Assembly: GCA_000969725.1 (NCBI GenBank)
Contig: JXSR01S019546.1
DNA from: Ophiothrix spiculata
Taxonomy: Eukaryota > Echinodermata > Ophiuroidea > Amphilepidida > Ophiotrichidae
DNA: 22,553 bases
Reading direction: 5' to 3' (one strand)
Shown here: positions 1 through 11,009 of the stretch, piece after piece
Layout of the letters: each line of letters begins with the position of its first letter
Position numbering within the stretch: the stretch's first letter is position 1
Notes under the pieces: model-generated
Seen by the model: only the letters and a program-made list of their open reading frames with translations
Database searches by the model: none
What the model was told of the DNA's origin: nothing
Position numbers and translations under genes: made by a program

Positions 1-166
1 ATGCTATTTAAATACTTGAAATAAGATGAATATAAAATGTAACCTTTGACTGTAAACCCTGACCTGTGTTATGATAGTTAATTTCAGAGCAGACAATGCA
101 GACTTTATATTTTTGGAATTTCCATCAGTAAGGTTTTTCATCACGCAAAATTTTTCATCTAGCAGC
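1..166. repeat. Direct repeat copy 1 (about 160 bp)
   Basis: This block is almost identical to 1916-2073. The main differences are a 6-bp indel (TTTGAC, present only here) and a few substitutions. It starts at the window edge, so its true left end is unknown. Each copy runs from TGCTATTTA to CATCTAGCA, so it begins TG and ends CA, as long terminal repeats do. However, no primer-binding site follows this copy and there is no coding sequence between the two copies. It could be the remnant of a small retroelement, a segmental duplication, or a dispersed repeat present twice by chance. Confidence 0.85.
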
Positions 167-204
167 TTTGATAGTCATGGATCTGACTACGTTTGGAGAA
201 GAAA

Positions 205-720
205 TTTTTGAAGGAAACTTCTACATTTTCAGTCCTATTTTGCCCAAGAAGATAATGTCTTACATATTTCTGTCCAGTTTAATTAAGAAGAACAGACATT
301 ACATTTTCTGTCAAGCTTTGCCCAGGATAAAAAGGTTTTACATTTTCTTCCAGAATTGTCTGTACAGTTTTTTGTGGAAAGAAAAGGCATTACAATCACA
401 GGATTACATTTGCTATCTAGTTTTACCCAAAGAGGAAAAGTCCTACATTTTCTTTAAGTTTTGCTGAAGAAGAAAAGGTTCTATACTTTCTATCCAGGAA
501 GGTCCTACATTTGCTGTCTAGATTGATTACAAAGAAAAACATGGAGTTTCTTCCCAGCTTTGCTAAGTAAGGAAAAACCAAACATGCTTCTCCTATTTTA
601 CTCAGAAATAAATGGCCTTTCATATTTTTTCATTCTACTTTTGCTCAATTGAAATAAATGACCCCATGTACACTTTCTGGCCAGTTTTGTGTAGGAATAA
701 ATGTTCCGTCCAATTTTGCT
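205..720. repeat. Degenerate minisatellite, unit about 38-40 bp
   Basis: A motif close to TACATTTTCTGTCCAGTTTT followed by a purine-rich GAAGAAAA stretch recurs near 222, 262, 300, 338, 405, 443, 482 and 508, and more weakly to about 720. Spacing is mostly 38-40 bp. The copies are diverged, so the array is old. It creates a spurious open frame with a repeated YIF motif; this is not a gene. Confidence 0.75.
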
Positions 721-1330
721 AAAAGCATTTACCAACAAGTTTCCATGAAACACATGATGAAGGTTTAATAGAATTAATGGTCAATTCACCGAGGGAAAAA
801 TAAATAAATAAAGAGGGACTACAATTCTAGTGTAATGTTACCTTCAATTGGAAATTACATGTCCAATATGTAATTTTTGTAAAAAATATTTAAATTGTAA
901 TTGCGTATCATTTTCATTTTTCTAATAGTTCACGTTATACTTTGATCAAATCAACCTTTTCAAAATTGTGTTTATCTAAATTTTCTATACATGAAATATT
1001 TTAAGATTACAATATATCCAAAATAAACCCCATGAATCATTGTATCAGATGTAAACCGTAATGGTGACTAAAAGAACATCCGAATGAAATCATTGCGTAA
1101 GAATTATCAAGTCAATTTTGTCTGCTTATTACTGATCCTAACCGATGTGTCATAGAAACCTGTCCATGATTTTACACATCAAATTCAATATATAGTGTAG
1201 CACATATTTAATCATTTGGTTTAAGGAATTTATTGACATGCAGGATTGTCCTCTATATCTTAAACATGTTGGTGTCATAACATTAGAAGGCATATAGTAC
1301 ATTATAAAAAACATCCGATAGCGGCATTGT
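721..1330. other. Intron sequence, nothing recognised
   Basis: This is AT-rich sequence without a convincing open frame, repeat or RNA gene. It is taken to be part of the intron preceding the exon at 11963. Confidence 0.6.
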
Positions 1331-1334
1331 ACCA

Positions 1335-1697
1335 TGCAAGAAAAATGCTACGTTGCTCTGAAACGGTGCGTCGATGTCAAGGACGTGATGGATTCCTTTA
1401 TTACACAATATCCGTCTGAAATCAAATGTAGGGAGAGCTAAAGCACCTTGTGTTCACTGCTATTACTTCCTTTGTTTTTCTCATTACGGTGCAGTACGGC
1501 AAACATGTCAGAATTTATTAATGGCCTCTTGCCTTAGCAACGGAGCCAGCACGATTGACGTCAGCAGTGAGACCGGGAATAATTTCATCAAAACCCATGT
1601 AGAATTGACACAAGTCCCCTGTATTGGCTCTGTCGATACTGGCTGGCTATTGCATGCAAGCCATTTGTGTATAGATTGGGTATGGAAGGCTAGGTGA
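1335..1697 (+). other. GC-richer island with short open frames and a CRE palindrome
   Basis: The base composition is clearly less AT-rich than the flanks. A 58-codon frame runs from the ATG at 1521 to the TGA at 1697 on the + strand, and other frames are open on the - strand across the same bases. The palindrome TGACGTCA, a perfect cAMP-response-element core, lies at about 1557-1564. I do not recognise the peptide on either strand. It may be an intronic regulatory element, an unrecognised exon or a gene relic; the sequence does not decide. Confidence 0.35.
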
Positions 1698-1698
1698 T

Positions 1699-1826
1699 AC
1701 ACCATACAATCCCTTAGGCTGGGATTTGCCTCGGGTTATTCCCACCGTAGGGCCAGGGATGTACACCATACCATCCCTTAGGCTGGGATTTGCCTCGGGT
1801 TATTCCCACCGTAGGGCCAGGGATGT
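1699..1826. repeat. 64-bp tandem duplication (two copies)
   Basis: Two adjacent 64-bp units occupy 1699-1762 and 1763-1826. Each starts ACACCATAC and ends GGCCAGGGATGT, and they differ at one visible position. The near identity indicates a recent duplication. The unit itself has no recognised function. Confidence 0.95.
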
Positions 1827-1915
1827 GGCCAAGCTCTAACGGCTATTTTACAGTTTATGCATTTGGGTACAATGGGAGATAAAGGAAGCTATTATTAAAG
1901 ACGAAATTTATGCGA

Positions 1916-2073
1916 ATGCTATTTATACTTGAAATAACATGAATATAAAATGTAACCTGTAAACCCTGACCTGTGTTTTGATAGTTAATTTCAGAGCAGA
2001 CAATGCAGACTTTATATTTTTGGAATTTCCATCAGTAAGGTTTTTCATCACGCAAAATTTTTCATCTAGCAGC
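1916..2073. repeat. Direct repeat copy 2 (about 160 bp)
   Basis: This is the second copy of the block at 1-166, in the same orientation and about 1.9 kb away. The match stops after CATCTAGCAGC, where the downstream sequences diverge. The 64-bp tandem duplication lies just upstream of this copy. Confidence 0.85.
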
Positions 2074-5000
2074 AGTCCCAAAATTGAATCAATTCCTGTG
2101 AACATAAGTACATTTACAGTAGTCATAAGGAATAAAGTTTAGTTATTAAAATGAATAAAAAATGCTAAATTGAAGATATTAATATGATATTTAAATTTAT
2201 AAATCAATTTTAGATTAGAAAATATGCAAATATGGATATTCAAAATTTTTAACATTTGTTTCGATTAAAATGTGCATTGTTGCAAAGATGCTATCTTACG
2301 AAGATAGCAGCGGAGATTCTCACACAATAGTTACCAGTTATCACAAGGGATCACCTAAATGTAATGAGAAAATCAGTTATAAATTTTGAAACAATGCTGC
2401 AAACCTATTTGAAATGTGGTAATTAATAATAAATTATTCTCTTATGGCAATGTAAACAGTGAACATGATGATGATATTTGTATTTGACCAAAATGATTAA
2501 TTTTGGTAAAGAATGTCAACAATTGGTTGTTTTTTTTGCCACAATGCCCCTTCTTCATTCATTTTCGTGAAATTTTGGAAAAAGACAAATATAGGTCAAA
2601 TACTGCTTATATTTTCCCCCAAAGTATGATATTTGATATTATTTGATCAATTTTTGCCAAAACACATGTTTTTTAATTCTTTGCACTTTTTGTACCCTAT
2701 TTTGGCTGTTCCATGGTGCCAACTCCAAGTCAGGTCAAATGTTACTTTACGGTTCACAAATTAAAAACCTATAAAAAATGCATGCTATTTGAAATTAATT
2801 AAGTAAAAATATAGTCTGTACAAAATATGTGTCATTGCAGCCGGTTTTGATGCAGACAGCGTGGCAAATTGGTCACATGACTGATGGCTCTAAGGGTCTG
2901 CTTAATGGTGTGTCTTACGACGATACCAGGTGTCGGTGCTCGACGATGCGTTATGATACCACACGCAACATTGCTAACAAGTCGATACCGTATATTCTAT
3001 TGTCAAATGAATTGTGCACATTATTGACAGCTAGCAGATATTTCAACCATTTATATGTTTGTAAAAAAATTAAAAAGACACAATTATTCTTGCAAATATT
3101 TGTATTTTTTATGTTAATCTTTCTGAAAGCAATTGAAATAGTATACTTGTTTAAATAAATTGCCATTTTTTAAATTTTTATATACATTTTAGCAAATGCC
3201 TATTGAATTAAAAATACACCCCTTGCTAGTATCGAATAAGAGTTCAAATAATCTCTATTTGGATCTTTGCATAATTCTGTTGTTATTTTCAAATTGAATT
3301 GAGAAAAAAAAAATGGTTTAATATAAGTATTTTCTTTGAATAATAGAGAATACAAAAGGATTAATTTTCATGCCTTAATGAAGACTTTACATTATTCTTT
3401 GAAATCGTTTCTTCCTTTAAAATATAAAAATTATTTAGTATTTGTGTTATTTCATATATTCTGCATCATAAACCAAAATTTGAAGACGGTATATTTTTTT
3501 AAGTAGAAAAATAATGATATACAACTGACGAGAGTAGACAAACATGAGAACAATAATATGGAAAGTTGTTATTAATGCATTTCACAGGTGGTTTTTGCAT
3601 AGCAATCAGGTGGTTCAACAAGACTTTGATCAAGTCTAGTGCTCAAAAAGGAATAAGCTTTTGATTGTGGAGTATGCTTGCTAGCTACAAGAGGAGTCTG
3701 TCAAGCTAGCGTGCATCCCTAGCTGAGTATTGTACACACACAGACAATATACCCACTACATATATGCATGCTTTAAACCATGCATGCCACCTTAGCCTGC
3801 TCCCTGCCTGCATCAGGTTATTTTTATCAGCTCACAGTCTTATACTAATCTAGTGGATAAAAATTGTCTCATTTTATTTATTTATTTCGCATTTTTGGTC
3901 AATACTTGATAATTCATCGCTGTCATCTGTCACCTTGATATTTGATGTGTGCTAAATAGCGTTTTGCTTTTTAAAATGTGATTCCATGTGTTGATTGCAA
4001 ATATCACAAGGTGTATAATGATTATTTACATTCAAAATATCTAATTTTATGCTTTCTCAATTACTCTTGATTTTCAAGTTTATTGTACAATCTTAATACC
4101 TGTAGAGGTTATTTTGTAATTTTTTACGTTATTTGCAAATATTTTTTCTGACTTTTTGTAATAATTTGAGATCTAAAATTGAAAATTGAACTTGATTAAA
4201 TAATTTGGGAAAAAAAGTCTTGAACTATTTTTATGTTTGACAGAATCCATATTTTAGCTACTGAAGATAACATTACTGTAGATGCCAGGATTTTACGCGA
4301 TCAAACAACAACTTTTTACTTGTGCAGACCATCACAAATTTTCATGATTTTGCAAAAAAACACCAAACATTGCTTTCCATTATAAATTCATTTTACCAAA
4401 CAATTTTATACAATGTTGGTGAATAAAGTAACTCAAGTTTCACAGAAAGAGAAAATAACATCTTAATGTGTTTATAAATTCCTAGAATAGAGTGCTGATT
4501 AGAGCAGGGAATGGCAGGATGGGGCCTACCAACCAAACTTTTAGCCACACAGATTTTTTTTCTTTCATTTTTCACTAGCTATTGTAAGTACTTTAGCTAT
4601 TTTAAGTATTTTAAACAGGTATCTATATCATAATAACGATGTCATCATACAACAATATGTGGGATATTCTTTAAGCGGTGGTCATAACGGCGGATTGTGA
4701 CCACCACTTTAGGTAACTATTGCATGAGTTTGAACAGCGATACCAATTTTTACTTTGACATCTCAAAATTCATCTCTGGTGCTTACACTACAAATTAATT
4801 ATCAACTGAAAATATATAGTTACGAATACTTTTTGTTATGAGAAATCCCATGCTATCTACTGAAGATAATATTACTATTTAGTTAGCAAAGTTATGAGGA
4901 ATTAACATTTAAATACCGTAAAAGAAATAACAGTAGTTAATTGCTATGATATAGAAAAAGAAGGCTATAATGTTTACTTTACAGAGTACAACAATCAAAT

Positions 5001-5458
5001 GAACAAACAAACAAACAGATAATTTTCATAAGTTGGATGTTGTCGAATGTGAGATCTGTTTCTTTTGACAATGATTTTCTTTAGTAGCAATATTTTTTTA
5101 GCATATGATCTAGATGAAAAACTTTACTTTCCATCAATAAATTCTGTGTACATATCAAATCCTGAAGGAGCATGGTCAGCATCAACCCCAAATTATCTCC
5201 AAAATTCACAAGATTTTTTATTCCCATTAAATTTCTTGAACCCTTAAATGACTGGGTACAATATCTTTTTGATAGGCCTACGTTTCTCGACAATAAAAAG
5301 TAAATCATTGTATATGAAATGACTTCAAATGAGTCATTTTATTTTTTAGTGATATCCAAAGTAAACCTTTCAAAGTCCAAATGTTCCTATGTTATCCCTG
5401 ATTAGTTTCTTTTTGTGTTTTTAATTCAAAATAGTCTTGGTAACCAACTACCCACCCC
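2074..5458. other. Intron sequence, mostly unannotated
   Basis: This is AT-rich intron. The only structures I could pick out are a GC-richer patch at about 3660-3830 rich in GCTAGC, TGCATGC and ACACACA words, and a small hairpin at about 4673-4711 (arms AAGCGGTGGTCA and TGACCACCACTT). The short open frames here are not supported by splice-site context, homology or conserved motifs. Confidence 0.5.
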
Positions 5459-5837
5459 TTAGGCCTAAACAAAATAATTGTTTGATTGGCGTAACATAGA
5501 AAATAAAATAGGATAGGTAGGTCAGATTTTTTTTTTTTAAATTTTTTTAATAGATTTTTTAAGTCTGTGTTTCACATACAAGAATACAACATATAGGACC
5601 AAGTGTACTTTAGGTCCCATCCAGAATTTTAGGGTTAGGGTTTAGGGTTAGTGTTAGGGTTAGGATTAGGGTTAGGGTTAGTTTTAGGGTTAGGGTTAGG
5701 GGTTAGGGTTAGGGGTTAGGGCATAGTTTTTGATGGGACCTAAAGTATACCTTTTCCATATAAAAATATTTAGGGTCGGCCGTAAAATTAGGGTCGGTTG
5801 GGTTACGCCAATCAAACATTTTTCTTTTTTAGGCCTT
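5459..5837. mobile_element. Nested inverted-repeat (MITE-like) element with telomere-like core
   Basis: The outer inverted repeats are about 37 bp: the left arm reads TTAGGCCTAAAC then TTTGATTGGCGTAAC (5459-5495), and its reverse complement occupies 5800-5837. A second pair sits inside: GTACTTTAGGTCCCATC around 5604-5620 and GATGGGACCTAAAGTATAC at 5732-5750. The telomere-like block lies in the innermost loop. There is no transposase-like frame, so this is a non-autonomous fold-back or MITE, or two nested ones. Confidence is high for the structure and low for the family. Confidence 0.75.
5628..5722. repeat. Interstitial TTAGGG-type repeat block
   Basis: About fifteen units follow TTAGGG with variants such as TTTAGGG, TTAGTG, TTAGGA and TTAGGGG. 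TTAGGG is the usual telomere repeat of most metazoans. The copies are degenerate and lie between inverted arms inside an intron, so this is an interstitial array carried by the surrounding element, not a chromosome end. Confidence 0.9.
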
Positions 5838-6515
5838 ATTTGCCTAGCAATCACATTATACATGTGGAAGCACAATATGTTGGTATGTATGACTTGTGTT
5901 GTTGCCTTAATTAGGTCTGATGACATCAGCTCCATGTCATCATATATTGATTCTATGTGCTGTATTCCAATTACCATTTTCCTCTTGTCTTTAATTTGAT
6001 TTTTTTTTCAAAACCAAACAGTTTAAAATAAAACTGATGGAATTTTATTAATTAAAAACTATACTAAAGATAATATTAATGTTAACTGCAATTGATTAGA
6101 TTGTTATTTTTTCTCTTTTTTTTTATTCAATCATTTTGACCTTTTCAATTTTTTTTTCTGGATTTAGGTGAACAGTTAACCACAAATCATTATTCTGAAT
6201 GTAGATCTGTGGTTTAACCAGATATAACTATTCCACAATAGTAAAATGGGCAACTTTTTGGAGAATTTTAAGATTTCTAAGGTCTAAAATCGGTAGATTG
6301 TCCCATGTATACATAAAAATAAGATCAGTAGATTGGTGGTAGATGAGAATGTTTTCTGAGGATTTTAAGAGTACCTATGATATTTGCTATTTATTTTACT
6401 CTTCTTATAATGAAACAAATACACATCTATTTATCTATTTTATTGAGAACTCAAAATATTTGGGGTTTGTAGTAGAAATAGAAGGTTGACAGGATACAGC
6501 AACTAATTTGTTGGA
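5838..6515. other. Intron sequence, nothing recognised
   Basis: AT-rich sequence with several poly-T runs and no supported gene or repeat. Confidence 0.5.
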
Positions 6516-6858
6516 CCTTACACTCAATCAGTAAGGCGCTCGCTTGCGGTGCGGATGGTCCCGTGTTTGAGCCCCACGGGTTCCAAAAAGTTGAGTGTGC
6601 TTGAAATTCCCTTAGACAAGGAACTAACTGCTAATTGTCTGATGGAAACCCGTGCAAAACTTTGGGAGCTGATTTGCGTATGTGGGCTGATCAAGTTTCA
6701 GCGCCCCTTGAGGTTGCCGCAGAACCTGAAATGATGCTTGGTGTGGAATGGAGCTTACTTGGGCCACAGTGGTCAGCGAACACCTGTAAAGTGTGTAGAG
6801 GCCAGGTGGAATTACAAATCTGGGAGGCATAACGCACTATAAATCCCCAATATATAAA
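6516..6858 (+). mobile_element. tRNA-derived SINE, copy 1
   Basis: The head resembles a tRNA gene. An A-box-like CAATCAGTAAGGCGCTCGC is followed some 25 bases later by a B-box-like GTGTTTGAGCCCC, as in RNA polymerase III internal promoters. The body (about 6600-6835) is shared with the second copy at 9314-9655, and the tail reads CACTATAAATCCCC, similar to LINE-derived SINE tails that I recall from other metazoans. This copy has the more complete head. It lacks a segment of roughly 15 bp that copy 2 carries just before GTGCGTATGTGGGC. No flanking target-site duplication was clear. Confidence 0.8.
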
Positions 6859-8693
6859 AAATATAAAGAATGGAACAACAAGTTAACGAAAAGAGAATTA
6901 TGAAAGACAACGCACTTTGCTTCATAAAAATGTGATGCCATATTCAATTAAAAAAAGTTATTGTTAAAGTTTTTGGTCCTCGTTTAACTTCTTAAAGAGT
7001 GGGCTTTACCCTTCAATACTAGAGAGTATCTAATGCGCATTGATACTTGTCTTTAGTGAAAATTATGACCAAAAAGACAAATGACCTTTGCATCCTATCT
7101 CAAACGATAAAAGCCCATCATATCTTTGTTATTTTCAACTTTTGTAGACAAGTCATTGACAGAAATTGGATGATAATGTTGCAATTAAACTCAAGTATTG
7201 ATAAGACATTAATTTTTAATTATGTTAATTTGTTTTGTTTGATTTCAATTATGTCATAAATCCATGTTGAAAAATGTTCATTGAAAAAAAAATATTGGAA
7301 CAATGTAATCGAATTGAGGACAATGTTTAAGAAAGAAAATCTGAATGCTATCACAAAAGGATTTGACATAAAATCAAATTTGAAAAAAAAACAACCACCT
7401 ACATTAAGATTCAACACAGCAATCAATTTAAACCGTAAACTATTTGCACATTATGATAATAGAAATGTGGCATTTAAATCATTTGAATAACATAAAAAAA
7501 ATTGCGGATGTTATCAGGAAAGGGTTAATATCACAAAATAATGCCGCAGGTACAAAGAGTAAAAAATGAAAGAAAAAATATGAGAATAAAAATGAAAATT
7601 ATGTTGCCTTGTAGAATCTCATCTCTAGTTATGTATTAAACAAATTTATGTAATTACAATTGAACATATTTGGAAATAAATTAATGGAATAATGTTTAAG
7701 ATGTTGATGAGAAAAATGTGGATGTGATCAGAGAAGAGGTTAACGAGTAGATAGATAAGAGTTAAAATGGTGGTGTGAATCAGCTCTGTGCTCGTATGTT
7801 GACGTCAGGCTGTTAACACACACACATGCGAAGGCATACATTCTCTGCCTAGTATTGCTATAGAGCCAGCAAGACATGCAGGCACTAAGAGAGTGCTTGC
7901 TAGCGATTCAGCTTACTGTATGTAGGTAGGTAGGTAGGTAGTCAGTCGTATCAGGGATTTGCTTAGATTGCTTACTTCCAATCTTAAATGTCTAGCTCAT
8001 TATCAGATGGATAGGTCCGAGAATTATTGTTGCACGGCTAAGAAATTGCTTAATAGTTGCTATTATAGAATTATTTAAATAGATGTATATTTTTTTTGTA
8101 TGATAATTACCTTGGGGGTAATTAATAAATATAACAGCATTTGATGTGCATTTTTCTAAAAATGTTTCACTTTTTGAATAATCATGTTCATATTTGATAT
8201 AGAAAAATCCCTGTGAATAACTAACATGAATCATTTCTCTGCTGAAAAAAAAATCAAGTCCACATATAGAATTTGTATGTTTTGTCCAAAGATATTGTTG
8301 AAATAGATTCTGAAGATATTGTTTAAATTCAATTTTTTATTTCTTATTCATGCAATTTCAGAGTACAAATGTTCAACAGAAATGACGAAATAGCATCATC
8401 TTTTTATTAGCATGTGCACTAAGTAATTGTTGTGATAGCATGACCTTTGTACTTTAGCTATGATGTCATTTGAGTGCTAAATATCACATACTTTAACATT
8501 TTGAGATCAGGAGCAATTATGTGGGGACAATGTCTTATTTTTATGATAAGAAGGAGTGGGGCATTGACTAGATTAAGGGGCATTCTTGATAAGCAAGCTT
8601 CATTTTTGTACCATATTTCTAATCTCTGTTTTGGGTTTTAGTTAAATAATGCCAATGCAAATTATAAATTGGTTGTTTGATGCTTTTTAAAAT
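6859..8693. other. Intron sequence with a GC-richer CRE-bearing patch
   Basis: Most of this stretch is featureless AT-rich intron. At about 7780-7980 the GC content rises. The patch contains TGACGTCA near 7800, an ACACACACA run, the words TGCTTGCTAGC and GACATGCAGGCA, and a short (GTAG)n microsatellite at about 7921-7942. The frames open here show no recognisable protein. Confidence 0.45.
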
Positions 8694-9115
8694 GAGTGGT
8701 GCTCTGGCAAAATGAGCGGAAAGTCGCGATTGATGATTTTGAATAAATGGCTGCTAAAGTAAAAATATGGTGAAAAGATAAAATTTTGGTTTTTGACATT
8801 AAACCCATAAATGCAAAAGTGTTAACCTATATCTCACATTTTGAAGGTCAATTATGCTGGGAAGTGCAATTATTCAATGATAATTGATCGCGATTTGCTA
8901 TCATACACTATCGTAATCAGTAACTTTAAAATTGATTTGCGACAATTTTTTACTGCCAAATTGTCAGTGGGCTGCCTAGTATTTTGATCTCTAAATGAAG
9001 ATTGTAGAAAAAAGTGTGACATATTATATATCATTCGAAAGCTTAGACTTTAAATATGTCATAAACTCAAGTTTGAAAATCACGACTTTCCGCTCATTTA
9101 GCCAGAGCACCACTC
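8694..9115. mobile_element. Terminal-inverted-repeat element (MITE-like), 422 bp
   Basis: The left end GAGTGGTGCTCTGGC continues as AAAATGAGCGGAAAGTCG, and the reverse complement closes the element at 9115 (GCCAGAGCACCACTC). The arms match over about 45 bp with few differences. AAAT directly abuts both ends (8690-8693 and 9116-9119), consistent with a short target-site duplication. The interior has no transposase. The frame open on the + strand from 8995 crosses the right end and is incidental. Confidence 0.8.
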
Positions 9116-9313
9116 AAATGTACAACAACTATAAAACTCACAAAGATTTGTGTAGCCCAGAATGCAGGCTTGATTCCCTCAATAATCTAGTCCTTTTGGC
9201 AACTGCTTTTTACAATGTCTTCAATAAGACTGGAAAACTTGTTGTCATACAGGAAATGTGAAACATTATGAGACTTGTGTTCAACAAAAAACTATCTTTA
9301 AAATAAAGATAAA

Positions 9314-9655
9314 AAGCTTGCGATGCGGAAGGTCCCGAGATCGAACCCTACTGGTGCCAATAGTTGAGTTTTCTTGAAATTCCATTGGACAAGGAACTAA
9401 CTGCTAATTGTCTCGTGGAAACCAGTACGAAACTCGGGAAGCTGATCCGGGCAGCAATGGTGGTGCGTATGTGGGCTGATCAAGGTTCAGCGCCCCTAGA
9501 GGTTGCCGCAGAACCTGAAATGATGCTTGGTGTGGAATGGAGCTTACTTGGGCCACAGTGGTCAGCGAACATGTGTAAAGTGTGCAGAGGCCGAGTGAAA
9601 TTACAAATCTGGGAGGTATAGCACACTATAAATCCCCAGTAATTATATATTTAGT
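9314..9655 (+). mobile_element. tRNA-derived SINE, copy 2 (5'-truncated)
   Basis: This is the second member of the family at 6516-6858. The B-box-like GAGATCGAACCCTAC is present and closer to the tRNA consensus than in copy 1, but the A-box region is missing, as expected of a 5' truncation. The body from about 9375 to 9625 matches copy 1 closely, including a shared block GTTGCCGCAGAACCTGAAAT. It ends CACTATAAATCCCCAG before AT-rich sequence. Confidence 0.78.
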
Positions 9656-11009
9656 ATTTTAATTTTATGTTAGGTCGCTACGAACATGACATGCTCAAAA
9701 TTGCATTTTCTCCAACTCGCTACAAAATTTCTCTAGACATTAAAAATCTGCTCACAAATTTCACAAAAACATCCAAATTAGGTTATCCTTTAAAACCAGT
9801 CTGACTACATTTGTACCACAGAACATGATTTCAATGAAATTTTACAAAAAAAAACCCAAAAAGATAGTTCCCACCATTTTTGAATTTTTTATTTTAGAGA
9901 ACTATTATTTAGTGGTGTGTGTCCTTGAGGTATCTTTTTTTGGTTCTGTGCTCAATTTTCCTTTCAAACATCAAAAGATATGGCTATACAAATAATAGGA
10001 TGCCTATATATTTTCAAGTTTAAAAATCAAGCTATAGAAGTTAAATTTGCAAGTTTTAAAATCCAAAATTACCATGTAATGATCTAAATGGCAAATTTCT
10101 GACAATATCAATTAGATCCCATGAGAGACTTGTACCATTTTACACACTACAATTGGCTGTGTGGATTCGCAACTTTGCAATGGTAGAAATTGGATTATGT
10201 TCATTCAATTGGTCTTCTAAACTCAGCGTGTTTTTGATAACTTCAGAATAGTAAGTTCCCAGAGGAATTTTGTTCAACTTGGGTGTTTTTCTTGCCGAAC
10301 AATACTTTGGTACAATAAGCTCGCTGGTATTTCATGGTAGCGGGATATCCATGTCTCGCCGCTATTGTTGCAGTGTATTGGTTGCTAGACTATCAGGATT
10401 GGATGATCTTCAGCAACTATAGTTTGCTTGCCTTTCTTGAGGAGAAATCAAATCAAATTTTGTGATTTTCACAAAACACTGATTTATTGTCATTTGAATC
10501 TATTGTGTTGATGGCATTCTTGTGTCGTTACTTTACATGAAATTTGTACTTTTTTAAGTTTCATAATTATTCCTAGACGAAAAAAAAAATACAATATTTT
10601 AGTTTACTACGATATAAATGTGTTTTTTTACGCACAATTTGGCAGAAAATTGCAAGATTCGTATTACATTGGGGACAGGGAACAAACTGGGGCATACATA
10701 GATTAGGGGCAATTCAATTTAAAATTATAATTTTTTTTTTTGGGGGGGAGGGTCAAATTTGCTTATATCTGAAAATAATGACATTTTTGTAATGCACATT
10801 TTTGATGATTTTTGTTGGTGGAGTAATTTTTCTGGGAAAATGTCCCATGCCTCTTCCCTAGAACCACCATTGATGTCTTAAAGAAAACAATGTGACTATA
10901 GGGCCTACAACGCTGTCTGTCAAATCTCAAATCATTATTATATATCGCATTGCACATAATGTAGTTATTTTGGAGGCTTTTTCTAGTTGTGTAACATTTT
11001 GGTGTAAAA
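9656..11009. other. Intron sequence, nothing firmly recognised
   Basis: AT-rich intron. The phrase GGGGCATACATAGATTAGGGGCA at about 10690-10712 resembles GGGGCATTGACTAGATTAAGGGGCA at about 8557-8581, hinting at a diverged dispersed repeat, but the match is short. The - strand frame at 10763-11086 runs into the fold-back element and is not a gene. Confidence 0.4.

Noticed and set aside
168..467. 99-codon + strand frame with repeated YIF motif
   Set aside because: It is created by the degenerate 38-40 bp minisatellite; the repeated residues simply reflect the repeat unit.
5628..5722. True telomere or chromosome end
   Set aside because: The repeats are short and degenerate and flanked on both sides by unique sequence and inverted repeats within an intron.
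5696..5999. Overlapping frames on both strands of about 90 codons
   Set aside because: They cover the telomere-like block and the right arm of the inverted-repeat element, with no recognisable protein.
6516..6600. tRNA gene
   Set aside because: A- and B-box-like words are present but the fold is not tRNA-like and the segment leads into a repeat body shared with another copy, so it is the head of a SINE.
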